Below are positions 1-7,577 of a stretch of 64,000 bases of DNA, in pieces. Made by a program: the position numbers and the translations under genes. Every line of letters begins with the position of its first letter. Positions within the stretch are counted from its first letter, which is position 1. The DNA comes from a virus. Below the pieces are notes generated by a model. That model ran no database searches. It was not told the DNA's origin and saw only the letters and a list, made by a program, of their open reading frames with translations. The stretch covers positions 1 to 64,000 of the IMG/VR virus record IMGVR_UViG_3300032236_001259. The stretch is one strand, 5' to 3'.

Positions 1-14
1 AGTAGTTCTTTCAT
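1..14 (-). CDS. Start of another copy of the alanine-rich Imm-5-like paralog family (cut by window edge)
   Basis: Reading leftwards, an ATG at 14-12 opens codons for MKELL, the N-terminus shared by the other family members. The six bases separating it from the stop of the next gene equal the gap between the other tandem copies (453-458, 3278-3283, 11122-11127). Only five codons are inside the window, so its variable region cannot be seen. Confidence 0.7.
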
Positions 15-20
15 AACTTT

Positions 21-452
21 TTATTTTACATTCCAAACTTCGATTGGTAAGTATTTTCTACAGATGTCTGCTGTTAGTTTTAAGTTTGTTTCATAAGCAG
101 GATTAGCAGCAACATAAGCAGCAGCATTAGCAGAAGCAACAGCAAAATAATAAGCAGCAGCAGCCCAAGCAGTAGCATCCAATTCTTCTTTGCTAATCTT
201 ACCCTCACCAAAAGCGATAGCAGCATCGACAGCTTTAATACTTCTCTCATCAGTCATTAGATGTCTCACGGTGTTAGCACAGTGTCCTTTAGCTAGAGTT
301 AACAGTTGTAGATCGTCTGGGTTGGTTTTTTTGAATAGCCACAACAACCAATCACCTCTGTGACAGGTATTATAAACATCTTCCCAAGACTTATCAGCTG
401 CCCATTCTGTTGCTTCTTCACAAGCACTTAATTCGATTAGTAGTTCTTTCAT
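21..452 (-). CDS. Alanine-rich Imm-5-like paralog, copy 1
   Basis: This 143-residue protein shows the architecture of the whole family. Residues 1 to about 90 are conserved, with the landmarks ACEEATEWA, TCHRGDWLLWLF, LAKGHCANTVRHLM, DERS and AIAFGEGK. An alanine-rich helical stretch follows (here about 25 residues, among the shortest), then a conserved tail, KLTADICRKYLPIE. From memory, the head plus alanine-rich helices resemble a widespread family annotated 'putative immunity protein' (Imm-5-like). The biochemical role of that family is not established, so no function is claimed. There is no signal peptide or membrane segment. It is the middle of three head-to-tail copies at the left window edge, so it is probably co-transcribed with them. 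Confidence 0.85.
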   Translation of the reverse strand: MKELLIELSACEEATEWAADKSWEDVYNTCHRGDWLLWLFKKTNPDDLQLLTLAKGHCANTVRHLMTDERSIKAVDAAIAFGEGKISKEELDATAWAAAAYYFAVASANAAAYVAANPAYETNLKLTADICRKYLPIEVWNVK

Positions 453-458
453 AACTTT

Positions 459-905
459 TTATTTTATATTCCAGATTTCGATTGGTAGATACTTTCTACA
501 AATATCTGCAGTTAGCTTTTGATTTGATTCATAAGCACTATTATAAGCATCAGCATAAGCAACCTGAGCAGCAGCATAAGCAGCCCAAGCAGCAGCATGG
601 GCAGCATCAGCAGCAGTAGACCAAGCAGCATCCAATTCTTCTCTAGTAATCTTTCCTTCTCCGAAAGCGATAGCTGCATCGACAGCTCTTAAGCTTCTTT
701 CGTCTTTCATTAGATGTCTGACTGTATTAGCACAGTGACCTTTAGCTAGAGTTAGAAGCTGTAAATCCTTTGGATTAGTTTTTTGAAATAACCATAATAA
801 CCAGTCACCTCTGTGACAAGTTGTATAAATTTCTTCCCATGATTTATCAACTGCCCATTCTGTTGCTGCTTCGCAAGCAGCTAGTTTAATTAGTAGTTCT
901 TTCAT
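459..905 (-). CDS. Alanine-rich Imm-5-like paralog, copy 2
   Basis: A 148-residue family member whose first 90 residues are nearly identical to copy 1. The alanine-rich middle differs, with the pattern STAADAAHAAAWAAYAAA. The string AAWSTAADAAHAAAWAA also appears in copy 4, which points to exchange of variable blocks between copies. It starts inside the stop region of the 902-1108 gene and leaves a six-base gap to copy 1, so the three form one leftward unit. Function unknown. Confidence 0.85.
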   Translation of the reverse strand: MKELLIKLAACEAATEWAVDKSWEEIYTTCHRGDWLLWLFQKTNPKDLQLLTLAKGHCANTVRHLMKDERSLRAVDAAIAFGEGKITREELDAAWSTAADAAHAAAWAAYAAAQVAYADAYNSAYESNQKLTADICRKYLPIEIWNIK

Positions 906-1108
906 CTTATTACTGCTTTGTTGTTTTCGATGATAATCTCATTTGCAAATCCCCTCATGACTATGAAAGGCTGTGTCTTGTTCCATTTAGTTTCACAAGG
1001 AACCTGACATTCTATGTTATCTACCACCGTGCACTTACCTTCGAAGTGTACAGACATTTTATTGAATTTCTTATAGTAGTGATAGAAAAATCTTCGTTTC
1101 TTTTTCAT
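902..1108 (-). CDS. Small conserved phage protein of unknown function
   Basis: 68 residues. A very basic start (MKKKRRFF) is followed by a compact part with two cysteines (ECQVPC) and a hydrophobic C-terminal end. A second methionine at residue 18 (MSVHFEGK) could be the true start, because the first 17 residues look like a poorly conserved basic extension. The end overlaps the start of paralog copy 2 and the beginning overlaps the stop of the next upstream gene, typical of tightly packed early phage operons. No recognisable fold. Confidence 0.65.
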   Translation of the reverse strand: MKKKRRFFYHYYKKFNKMSVHFEGKCTVVDNIECQVPCETKWNKTQPFIVMRGFANEIIIENNKAVIR

Positions 1109-1359
1109 AATTCATTTTTATTGACTGAAATGATATCATCTTTACATAAGGACTCAACCCAATCGGTTTCATTAATTAACATAATATCATCTTCACTTAA
1201 AGCGTCTACCCATTCTTTTGAACATTCGTCTAAATGGATACCACTATTCTCATCATAAATTCTACGATATATCTTTTGAAATTTTTCATTGTACATCGGA
1301 TAAACCATTTTTGTATCTGTGTTGATTACACATCCTACAGAATTTAATTTTAGTATCAT
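1105..1359 (-). CDS. Small acidic protein of unknown function
   Basis: 84 residues, acidic, with a repeated DDI(M/I)(L/S)(I/V)N element near the C-terminus (DDIMLINETD, DDIISVNKNE) that suggests an internal duplication. No membrane segment or known motif. It sits in the leftward early block with four-base overlap to the downstream gene. An A/T run precedes the ATG, as for most genes here. Confidence 0.65.
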   Translation of the reverse strand: MILKLNSVGCVINTDTKMVYPMYNEKFQKIYRRIYDENSGIHLDECSKEWVDALSEDDIMLINETDWVESLCKDDIISVNKNEL

Positions 1360-1388
1360 AGTTTTAATTTTTAATTTTTTACAAATTT

Positions 1389-1859
1389 TTACCAGCTAGA
1401 TCTATAGTAATAATCGGTTGATATAATATTTTTCTCTTTATCAGACAAGATATTTTCAAATATTTCTATTGACCTTTTCACATCATTAAAATACCACTCA
1501 TCATATTCTACCGTTCCGAAAAAGAATCCTTCCTGAGATGGTAACAATTCTTCTGCCTTTGAATTATCGTTATCTATTACTTTTAGTATACTGAGAATTT
1601 TCTTTATACTATCTATACTAACATAATATTCTTCACAATCGTCTTCTCCTTTTTGTACATTATCAACAAACCATTTGTGTAAAGCATTGAACTTTCTCCA
1701 GTACCCAACATCTTCAATTAAATATGATATGTTAGATACATTAACTCCATCTAAAGGTTTTTCATCCTTTGTTACAGTAATTAAGGTTCTTTCTTCTGGG
1801 GCAGTATGATCCCAGTTTTTTACATAAATTCTCTTAGTTAAATACATGTCTAGTCCCAT
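1389..1859 (-). CDS. Conserved phage protein of the MGLDMYL type
   Basis: 156 residues beginning MGLDMYLTKR, with VGYWRK followed by HKWFVDNVQ, then LLPSQEGFFFG and YDEWYF. I recognise this as a protein widespread in phages and prophages that starts MGLDMYL and carries YWRKxNxxHxWF. Its function has not been established to my knowledge. The protein looks complete and soluble. It belongs to the leftward early block and is separated from its neighbours by short A/T-rich gaps. Confidence 0.8.
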   Translation of the reverse strand: MGLDMYLTKRIYVKNWDHTAPEERTLITVTKDEKPLDGVNVSNISYLIEDVGYWRKFNALHKWFVDNVQKGEDDCEEYYVSIDSIKKILSILKVIDNDNSKAEELLPSQEGFFFGTVEYDEWYFNDVKRSIEIFENILSDKEKNIISTDYYYRSSW

Positions 1860-1898
1860 AGTTGTAATTTTTATTGGTTAAAAAAGATTTCAATATAA

Positions 1899-2210
1899 TT
1901 ATTTTTTATTATGTATACTATCATATGATTCGAATTGTACTAAATGTACAGGTGCAGTGCTGTTGATACGACTTGGATCGGGGTCGGATAATTTGTTAGC
2001 TCTTTTCTTTTTCTGTTCTTCCTTGTCCTTTAATCTATCTAATATAGATAGGTAAAGCCCATAGAAGATCATTGTAGGAAGCATAATTGAAAACGCTACT
2101 TTTATTACTACCCAAATAATCTGCGGATAAATAATCGCGAGGATTCCCGATACGAGCGCGACTAGAATTATGGAAAATGCTATGAGCGCTGCTTTAATTT
2201 TAATGTTCAT
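1899..2210 (-). CDS. Small membrane protein with two transmembrane helices
   Basis: 103 residues. Hydrophobic segments at about 7-30 and 34-57 are consistent with two transmembrane helices, followed by a basic and polar cytoplasmic tail rich in K, D and S. This is typical of early phage membrane proteins that alter the host envelope, but nothing in the sequence points to a specific job. It sits two bases from the end of the next gene upstream. Confidence 0.7.
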   Translation of the reverse strand: MNIKIKAALIAFSIILVALVSGILAIIYPQIIWVVIKVAFSIMLPTMIFYGLYLSILDRLKDKEEQKKKRANKLSDPDPSRINSTAPVHLVQFESYDSIHNKK

Positions 2211-2211
2211 A

Positions 2212-2457
2212 CTATCTGTATTTTCTTATTAGTTTAAAAATTTTAGTTATATCCGTAAGCTCCATCTTTTTGCCGGGTTTTAATGGGAGAAACGCAACGG
2301 TGAATCCGTGATCACCGAGATAATAATCTTCTTCCCGTATTCTATTACCGTTTACCGCATCAATATAAATCCATGGATAATTACCACCAAATTTAATATC
2401 AATGTTTAACTTAATCATTCTTCTCCTAAAATCATCTAATGCTTTTGTGTCTGCCAT
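2212..2457 (-). CDS. Small conserved phage protein
   Basis: 81 residues, basic. The patterns FRRRMIKLNIDIKF, GNYPWIYID and GHGFT-like GDHGFTVAFLPL resemble small Bacteroidota phage proteins that adopt an alpha/beta fold, but I cannot name a family. It is packed against the downstream membrane protein with a one-base gap, so the two are probably translationally linked. Confidence 0.7.
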   Translation of the reverse strand: MADTKALDDFRRRMIKLNIDIKFGGNYPWIYIDAVNGNRIREEDYYLGDHGFTVAFLPLKPGKKMELTDITKIFKLIRKYR

Positions 2458-2467
2458 AATTTATTTT

Positions 2468-2683
2468 TTAAAGAAATAATAGAAAGGGAGTTGTTGGTTC
2501 AATATTGTAAAGACCTACATACATATTTTTTAAATCAGACCAAGTACCATACCTTAAGTCCACCACATGCTCGATTTTAGATAGCTCCTTCTCTACCCCT
2601 TCACTAATGATTGGAAACTTTGCTTTGTACTTTTCTATAGCTAGTAATAGCTCTGGTCTTGCTTTTTCTAATAACGTTGACAT
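2468..2683 (-). CDS. Small protein of unknown function
   Basis: 71 residues, mostly helical in appearance (LLEKARPELLLAIEKYKAKFP). The start is preceded by an A/T run and by TGTATATTTA, a weak match to a -7 box at about 2700-2710. The short gap 2684-2740 separates it from the copy 3 paralog and may hold its promoter. No family recognised. Confidence 0.65.
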   Translation of the reverse strand: MSTLLEKARPELLLAIEKYKAKFPIISEGVEKELSKIEHVVDLRYGTWSDLKNMYVGLYNIEPTTPFLLFL

Positions 2684-2740
2684 AACTTTTAATTTAATAA
2701 TTAAATATACAAAATTTATTTCGACAATAAATGAAAATCA

Positions 2741-3277
2741 TTATTTTACATTCCAAATTTCCATTGGTAGATACTTTCTACAAATATCTGCAGTTAGTTT
2801 TTGGTGTGCTTCATAAACACTACCATAAACAGCAGGAGCAGCACCAGCAGCACCAGCAGCACCAGCAGCACCAGCAGCACCAGCAGCACCAGCAGCAACA
2901 GAAGCAGCACGAGCAGCAGCATCAGCAGCAGCATAAGTAGCAGTATAAGCAGCAGTATAAGCAGCAGTATAAGAAGCAGCATCAGCAGCACAAGCAGCAG
3001 CATCCAACTCTTCTCTACTAATCTTACCCTCTCCAAATGCGATAGCAGCATCGACAGCCCTAACGCTTCTTTCATCCTTCATTAGATGTCTGACTGTATT
3101 AGCACAGTGACCCTTGGCTAGTGTTAGACGTTGCAGATCATAGGGGTTAGTTTTTTGAAATAGCCACAACAGCCAGTCACCTCGATGACAAGTTGTATAG
3201 ATATCTTCCCATGACTTATCAGATGCCCAATCTGTTGCTGCTTTGCAAGCATTTAGTTTAATTAGTAGTTCTTTCAT
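2741..3277 (-). CDS. Alanine-rich Imm-5-like paralog, copy 3 (tandem-repeat expanded)
   Basis: 178 residues with the family head and tail. The middle is expanded by a (GAA)n peptide repeat, written Gly-Ala-Ala, encoded by a perfect 9-bp DNA repeat (2837-2890), followed by a YTAAYTAAYTA stretch. The regularity suggests very recent slipped-strand or unequal recombination. Long leucine-rich and serine-rich frames over the same bases are by-products of the GCA/GCN repeat. Copy 4 lies immediately upstream with a six-base gap. Confidence 0.85.
   Translation of the reverse strand: MKELLIKLNACKAATDWASDKSWEDIYTTCHRGDWLLWLFQKTNPYDLQRLTLAKGHCANTVRHLMKDERSVRAVDAAIAFGEGKISREELDAAACAADAASYTAAYTAAYTATYAAADAAARAASVAAGAAGAAGAAGAAGAAGAAPAVYGSVYEAHQKLTADICRKYLPMEIWNVK
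2837..2890. repeat. Six perfect 9-bp tandem repeats (AGCAGCACC) inside paralog copy 3
   Basis: The unit AGCAGCACC is repeated six times without a mismatch and continues on either side in imperfect form. On the coding strand it encodes Gly-Ala-Ala. Perfect units of a multiple of three can expand or contract without breaking the reading frame. Confidence 0.95.
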
Positions 3278-3283
3278 GACTTT

Positions 3284-3841
3284 TTATTTTACATTCCAAA
3301 TTTCCATTGGTAAATACTTTCTACAAATATCTGCAGTTAGCTTTTGGTTTGCTTCATAAGCAATATCATCAGCAACAGCAGCAGCCCAAGCAGCAGCATG
3401 GGCAGCATCAGCAGCAGTAGACCAAGCAGCATCAGCAGCAGTACTATCAGCAGCAGCCCAAGCAGCATAATAATTAGTACGAGTAGCAGCACGAACATCA
3501 GCAGCACAAGCAGTAACAGCATCAGCAGCAGCACGAGCAGCATCAGAAGCAGCAGTAGCAGCTGCATCCAATTCTTCTTTAGTAATCTTACCCTCACCAA
3601 AAGCGATAGCTGAATCAACGGCTTTAATACTTCTTTCGTCTTTCATTAGATGCCTGACTGTATTAGCGCAATGACCCTTAGCTAGTGTTAGAAGCTGTAA
3701 ATTATCAGGGTTAGTTCTTTGAAATAACCATAGTGTCCAGTCACCTCTGTGACAAGTTGCATAGACTTCTTCCCAAGATTTATCAACTGCCCATTCTGTT
3801 GCTTCTTCGCAAGCAGCTAGTTTAATTAGTAGTTCTTTCAT
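3284..3841 (-). CDS. Alanine-rich Imm-5-like paralog, copy 4
   Basis: 185 residues. The variable alanine-rich part is long (about 75 residues) and includes blocks shared with copy 2 (WSTAADAAHAAAWAA) next to blocks found nowhere else here (VTACAADVRAATRTNYY). It ends AYEANQKLTADICRKYLP, identical to several other copies. Head-to-tail with copy 3. Confidence 0.85.
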   Translation of the reverse strand: MKELLIKLAACEEATEWAVDKSWEEVYATCHRGDWTLWLFQRTNPDNLQLLTLAKGHCANTVRHLMKDERSIKAVDSAIAFGEGKITKEELDAAATAASDAARAAADAVTACAADVRAATRTNYYAAWAAADSTAADAAWSTAADAAHAAAWAAAVADDIAYEANQKLTADICRKYLPMEIWNVK

Positions 3842-3892
3842 AACTTTTGTTTTTGTATTAACTAAAAAGATTGAACATAAAACTTCAGTCTT

Positions 3893-4186
3893 CTATTTTT
3901 TAATTTTTGATTTAATCCATTCTATTATTTTATTAGAAAAATAAGAAGTGGTTAATTCATTTAAGTAATCATCTATGTTGTAAAAGGCCTCTGTCTCATT
4001 TTTCTCAATATTTATCGATGCTCTTTGCAATTCCTTTGCTCCGCTCTGATCGCTGGACCTACGAGATCCTTTAGAAAAATCCCATTCCTTATTTATGATG
4101 GTTACTTCTTTACCATTTATTTCAATAGTGATAATACCACCTGCGGCGTATTCGCCAATTTTAAATGTTTTTGTGAATTTTGCCAT
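3893..4186 (-). CDS. Small phage protein of unknown function
   Basis: 97 residues. The N-terminal half looks beta-rich (FTKTFKIGEYAAGGIITIEINGKEVTIINKEW); the C-terminal half is helical and ends in lysines. The segment SKGSRRSSDQSGAKEL is polar and flexible. No family recognised. It is a single gene in the leftward block with short non-coding flanks. Confidence 0.7.
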   Translation of the reverse strand: MAKFTKTFKIGEYAAGGIITIEINGKEVTIINKEWDFSKGSRRSSDQSGAKELQRASINIEKNETEAFYNIDDYLNELTTSYFSNKIIEWIKSKIKK

Positions 4187-4205
4187 GATTTTTTTTTAAT
4201 TAGAA

Positions 4206-4490
4206 TTATATAAATCTTTTTGCTAGTTCTACAACAATGTCTGCTTCTTTTGTAGTAAGCTGATCGTAGTTGTTAATCAATTTGTGGATAGCTTTTTCAA
4301 ATTCTTGTGCATCGAATCCTCGGTTACCAGTTTCAAGTATAATATCACGTAGATCTGGATCTTCATCTGATCGTAATAAATCAAGCATTTCTATTTTATC
4401 GTCTGAGTCCATTTCATCGTAAAACGCTTCTACTGAGATGTCTACGTCTACGTCTACCCATACTTCTTCTTGTTTTGAAAATGTTGGCAT
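4206..4490 (-). CDS. Acidic phage protein of unknown function
   Basis: 94 residues, strongly acidic in the first half (VDVDVDISVEAFYDEMDSDDKIEMLDLL), then helical. The acidic N-terminus with a repeated VDVD strand may mimic nucleic acid or bind metal, but that is speculation. No membrane segment. It is followed after a short A/T-rich gap by the 3893-4186 gene. Confidence 0.7.
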   Translation of the reverse strand: MPTFSKQEEVWVDVDVDISVEAFYDEMDSDDKIEMLDLLRSDEDPDLRDIILETGNRGFDAQEFEKAIHKLINNYDQLTTKEADIVVELAKRFI

Positions 4491-4519
4491 AATTATTTGG
4501 GTTTAAATATTTTTTATTA

Positions 4520-4771
4520 TTATTCAGTTTGTGTATTAAAATACGTTTCAAACTCTTTTCCAGCTTTAGGATTAACTTCGTTCAGATGATCCAATGAAAG
4601 TTCATACCTACCCAGTTCTGCCTTTGTATTAAAAATCTCATCATTCAAACTATCAATATAGTTTTGCTTAACGATAACGTTTAATTCATCTTTCGTGTAA
4701 ATGCTTTTATCTACAATAATATAACCTAGTAAAACTAATGAGATAACTAGCAAGAAAATTTTTGTTTTCAT
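4520..4771 (-). CDS. Membrane-anchored small protein
   Basis: 83 residues. An N-terminal hydrophobic segment (residues 4-21) is a signal anchor, followed by a polar, probably coiled-coil region facing the periplasm (LNDEIFNTKAELGRYELSLDHLNE). The sequence TATATTCG, close to the Bacteroidota -7 box TAnnTTTG, lies about 35 bases upstream of the ATG on the coding strand, so a promoter may begin this sub-operon. Function unknown. Confidence 0.7.
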   Translation of the reverse strand: MKTKIFLLVISLVLLGYIIVDKSIYTKDELNVIVKQNYIDSLNDEIFNTKAELGRYELSLDHLNEVNPKAGKEFETYFNTQTE

Positions 4772-4834
4772 AATTTAAATTTTATTTTGTTATTGTTTAT
4801 TAAATGCGAATATAATAAAATTATTAATAAAATT

Positions 4835-5008
4835 TTATCCCTTATTGAAGAATGATAAAGCTTTATTAATTAAATGTATTTGAGCTTCGAACCCTTCATC
4901 GGACTTATCCCATTCACCGTCTAATGCCATTTCGGCATCTGTCTTTAAAGTAATTAAAGTGTTTTGTATTTCTACAAGTTCTTCTAATGATGGTACTTCT
5001 ATTTTCAT
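4835..5008 (-). CDS. Small acidic helical protein (57 residues)
   Basis: An uninterrupted frame from an ATG at 5008-5006 to TAA at 4837-4835 encodes 57 residues beginning MKIEVPSLEELVEIQ and ending LSFFNKG. Biased acidic/hydrophobic spacing indicates an all-helical protein. It starts seven bases after the stop of the upstream hydrolase gene and keeps the local A/T-rich start context, so it is probably real. Function unknown. Confidence 0.65.
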   Translation of the reverse strand: MKIEVPSLEELVEIQNTLITLKTDAEMALDGEWDKSDEGFEAQIHLINKALSFFNKG

Positions 5009-5014
5009 GATTTT

Positions 5015-5527
5015 TTATTTTGATCTTTTATGATGTTTTTTAGAATGTTGTTTATGGACGGGTTCTACTTCCGGCATATCCAATCTAGAGATAATATCTT
5101 TTAATTGGTTAGAATAACTTGAACCCACTTCACTGTATACCATATCGAGGTATCTATAATATTGTTCTCTACTAGTCGGAATTATGCTCTCCCTGGTTGA
5201 TTGCATCAGATAGTAATCTATAACGGACATCCTCCAATTGGGATAATGGCTATACCCATTGATGGTTGTATCCGAAGTAGTTACCCTTGTATAGATGTGT
5301 TTCATCCCAAAAAGATTATTGTTAGTAATGTAGTTATAGGATTTAAACCATCCGGTTTCTAGTATCGCCTGAGCCACCACAATATCTTTATGTTTAAATG
5401 GTAATGCCCATACAGTTTTTATTAGTTCGTCTACTGATACTGAATCTGTGCTAACTTGTCTTTGTGTTATTTGTTTACTTGAACATATCCAAGGGATAAA
5501 TAAAAATAATAATATTAGATTTTTCAT
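5015..5527 (-). CDS. Secreted glucosaminidase-like peptidoglycan hydrolase
   Basis: 170 residues from the ATG at 5527; a TTG two codons upstream is less likely. Residues 3-15 form a signal peptide ending near a cysteine (PWICSSK), possibly a lipoprotein site. The body matches the FlgJ/Bax type of N-acetylglucosaminidase: AQAILETGWF with catalytic Glu about 57, NNNLFGMK at 69-76, and a YPNWRMSVIDYY segment. The C-terminus is rich in His and Lys. It would cleave cell-wall glycan from the periplasm. Its place in the early leftward block, far from the GH19 endolysin, suggests a role other than final lysis, or a second lysin. The family call is made by motif; the substrate is inferred. Confidence 0.75.
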   Translation of the reverse strand: MKNLILLFLFIPWICSSKQITQRQVSTDSVSVDELIKTVWALPFKHKDIVVAQAILETGWFKSYNYITNNNLFGMKHIYTRVTTSDTTINGYSHYPNWRMSVIDYYLMQSTRESIIPTSREQYYRYLDMVYSEVGSSYSNQLKDIISRLDMPEVEPVHKQHSKKHHKRSK

Positions 5528-5599
5528 AATCAAATTTTGTTTTAAAACTTTTGTTTACGAATATATAAATTGTTTCCTAATTATTGATATTAGTTTTAG

Positions 5600-5636
5600 C
5601 AAGCAACTTGATTTTTTAGGAAACACAAAGGAATAA
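5600..5636 (-). promoter_or_regulatory. Repeated intergenic element A (copy 1 of 3)
   Basis: On the leftward strand this reads CCTTTGTGTTTC, two bases, AAAAAATCAAGTTGC. Near-identical elements occur at 16262-16292 and 21160-21187, each in an intergenic gap. It precedes the secreted hydrolase gene by about 75 bases and follows a terminator hairpin, so it is placed like a promoter or 5' regulatory element. TATATTCG lies between it and the ATG. Confidence 0.5.
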
Positions 5637-5639
5637 AAA

Positions 5640-5662
5640 GAGCGGGACTATTAATCCCGCTC
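5640..5662 (-). terminator. Intrinsic terminator after the 5751-6035 gene
   Basis: GAGCGGGA and TCCCGCTC form a perfect 8-bp stem with a 7-base loop. On the leftward strand the stem is followed by CTTTTTATT, a U-rich tract. It ends leftward transcription ahead of the hydrolase gene. Confidence 0.75.
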
Positions 5663-5731
5663 CTCCAGTTTTTCTAGGTAGTTTATGATGTGACTAGAAA
5701 CACATCCTCATAACGGCTTACTACATGCCTC

Positions 5732-5751
5732 GTACAAGTATATGCTTGTAC
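5732..5751 (-). terminator. Hairpin at the stop codon of the 5751-6035 gene
   Basis: GTACAAG, a 6-base loop and CTTGTAC form a perfect 7-bp stem touching the TAG stop. There is no good U-tract, so it may protect the 3' end of the mRNA or only assist the terminator at 5640-5662. Confidence 0.45.
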
Positions 5752-6035
5752 TAATCAAATACTCTGCTGATTGTTTGATCAAGAGGATTGAATTCTACCT
5801 GATTTGTGCTGCGATAAATACCTGGTTCAAAAACCATTCTATCGTGTTCATCATGGGTTAAGATACCCATGTCTTTAAGCATGAATTTGATAGCGTCACC
5901 ATCTTGTTCAAACTCAATACCAGCGTCGCTTTTGATTACGTGCTTTATCATCTGTCCGGTGGTAGCGCTAAGATGCTCTCCTTCCCCAAGGCACAGTGTT
6001 TTTACTTTTTTTGTTTTTGTCTTTTTATTTGCCAT
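5751..6035 (-). CDS. Small basic-start phage protein of unknown function
   Basis: 94 residues starting MANKKTKTKKVK, then a compact domain with GEGEHLSATTGQMIKHV and VFEPGIYRSTNQVEFNPL. The lysine-rich start could bind nucleic acid. It is flanked downstream by two hairpins and is the last gene of its transcription unit. No family recognised. Confidence 0.7.
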   Translation of the reverse strand: MANKKTKTKKVKTLCLGEGEHLSATTGQMIKHVIKSDAGIEFEQDGDAIKFMLKDMGILTHDEHDRMVFEPGIYRSTNQVEFNPLDQTISRVFD

Positions 6036-6105
6036 AACTATTGGTTGTTCAGATAACCCTGTCCCCGCTTTTATATATATAAATATTTACAAAGATAAGA
6101 ATTTT

Positions 6106-6852
6106 TTAAGTCTCAGAATACATTAAATTCAGATACTGATCTTTTGTTAAATGATATGGCGTAGTACTCACAGAGTCCTTAGATTCTTTAGCTACGATTA
6201 TATCACCTTGACGATATATACGTTCTGGATTTGTTATGTCAATTCTTATAGTCCATGCAATTGCTTTGATTGCATCATATACCTTCTCATTATCTGAAGA
6301 CCACATAAAACCAGATACTAAAGCAGCTTCTTCCGGAACGTATATCCAATATTCTCTATCTGTGGATGTACATCTACATCTTACTGCAATGTAATTTAAT
6401 CTTGGTCTAGTTTGCCATCTTGATAAATCCGATGTACTAAATAATTTCATTGGATCTATTTTGTATAATTCATACTCATCTTCAAATTCGTGTACCCAGT
6501 GATTATTGTTTTCATCCCATCTATTTCTCTTTTTACTAATAACTTTCCTATCAAGAAGTACAGGATCTAGATTCTTAAAAATCTTTTCTACCCCGATGCA
6601 ATCAAATAATACTCTTCGTCTCTCAGCATTCTTTTCATTGAAAGCTTCTTCTATTGTTATGGGAATAATTTCTTCCCACATATCTTTTACAAATTCTCCA
6701 AAATCATTAAGGTATTGTGTTTTAATCACACCTCTTCTAAAGTGTTCGTAAGATGGATATTTTGTTTTCCACAACTTCAATGCTTCATTTAAGGTCATAT
6801 TACCCATGCCTGATACTGAATATGAAGCATTTACATAATCAAATTTTTTCAT
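6106..6852 (-). CDS. Unknown phage protein (248 residues)
   Basis: A soluble protein beginning MKKFDYVNASYSVSG. It has a helical first half (LNEALKLWKTKYPSYEHFRRGV), a segment rich in charged residues and tryptophan (WDENNNHWVHEFEDEYE), and a C-terminal part with CRCTSTDREYWIYVP and IRIDITNPERIYRQGDIIV. It looks intact and uses the same codons as its neighbours. I do not recognise the family. It is one of three larger unknown genes in a row (6106-7953). Confidence 0.7.
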   Translation of the reverse strand: MKKFDYVNASYSVSGMGNMTLNEALKLWKTKYPSYEHFRRGVIKTQYLNDFGEFVKDMWEEIIPITIEEAFNEKNAERRRVLFDCIGVEKIFKNLDPVLLDRKVISKKRNRWDENNNHWVHEFEDEYELYKIDPMKLFSTSDLSRWQTRPRLNYIAVRCRCTSTDREYWIYVPEEAALVSGFMWSSDNEKVYDAIKAIAWTIRIDITNPERIYRQGDIIVAKESKDSVSTTPYHLTKDQYLNLMYSET

Positions 6853-6881
6853 AATTTAATTTTTTGTTTAATAAAAATTAT

Positions 6882-7577
6882 TTATAAATCATCTTCCAAT
6901 TCGATGTATACATCTTTGTAATTAGATACTTCATAAGTACAATCAATAGATTTTATATATCCAATTCTATAATCACCTTCTTCTTTAAATGTATTGAATA
7001 AGATATTATACTCACCATGTATGTTACGCAGATTATCTATTCCCTCCAAAGAAAAATGAGATGTAACTAAATTTACTATTTCATCGTAAATATATTTTTT
7101 CAATGTTTCTTCTGTATCAGAGTGCAAGTCTACTATAGGACCATTGTTTACCACCAACCTAACATCAACTGAGTCAATATCATATTCTTCCCAAGCATAA
7201 TTTGTGTTGATATCTATATTTAAAGAATCAAACCATAATTCTTTTGATATCTTTAAAGGTATCTTACAATCTATATTACGACTTTCATCCTGATAATAAT
7301 CATCATCACCTATAAAAGCATTCTTAGCAGGATCATAAAAAACTTTTCCAGTAGTACTAAATTCTCCAGCAAAGCTACCATACTCCATGTAGTCAGCTAC
7401 AAAAGCGCATAGTTTATTACCATACTCATCATCATAACCTAAATCACCGTTGTCTATGTGAGCGTAATAACATCCGCTATCATTTCCCCCCTCCCAAGAT
7501 ACGGTTATCTCTTTACCCTCAGATGAAAGTTTTTTAAGCCATTCATTCAATGAAAGTTTTTTAGTTTTCTCACTCAT
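6882..7577 (-). CDS. Unknown acidic phage protein (231 residues)
   Basis: Begins MSEKTKKLSLNEWLKKL and is strongly acidic through the rest. Features seen are VSWEGGNDSGCYYAHID, several aspartate-rich loops (GDDDYYQDESR) and a long beta-rich C-terminal part. The SWEGGNDSG segment recalls small bacterial proteins with a beta-sandwich, but I cannot assign one. It overlaps the start of the 7570-7953 gene by eight bases and is probably translationally coupled to it. Confidence 0.7.
   Translation of the reverse strand: MSEKTKKLSLNEWLKKLSSEGKEITVSWEGGNDSGCYYAHIDNGDLGYDDEYGNKLCAFVADYMEYGSFAGEFSTTGKVFYDPAKNAFIGDDDYYQDESRNIDCKIPLKISKELWFDSLNIDINTNYAWEEYDIDSVDVRLVVNNGPIVDLHSDTEETLKKYIYDEIVNLVTSHFSLEGIDNLRNIHGEYNILFNTFKEEGDYRIGYIKSIDCTYEVSNYKDVYIELEDDL

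Noticed and set aside
2794-3618. Long leucine-rich and serine-rich open frames on both strands over paralog copies 3 and 4, and similar ones at 10082-10394, 18980-19162 and 28046-28252
   Set aside because: They are frame shadows of GCA/GCN repeats: a repeat with no stop in one frame rarely has one in the others. They lack start context, and the alanine frame keeps conserved head and tail sequences.
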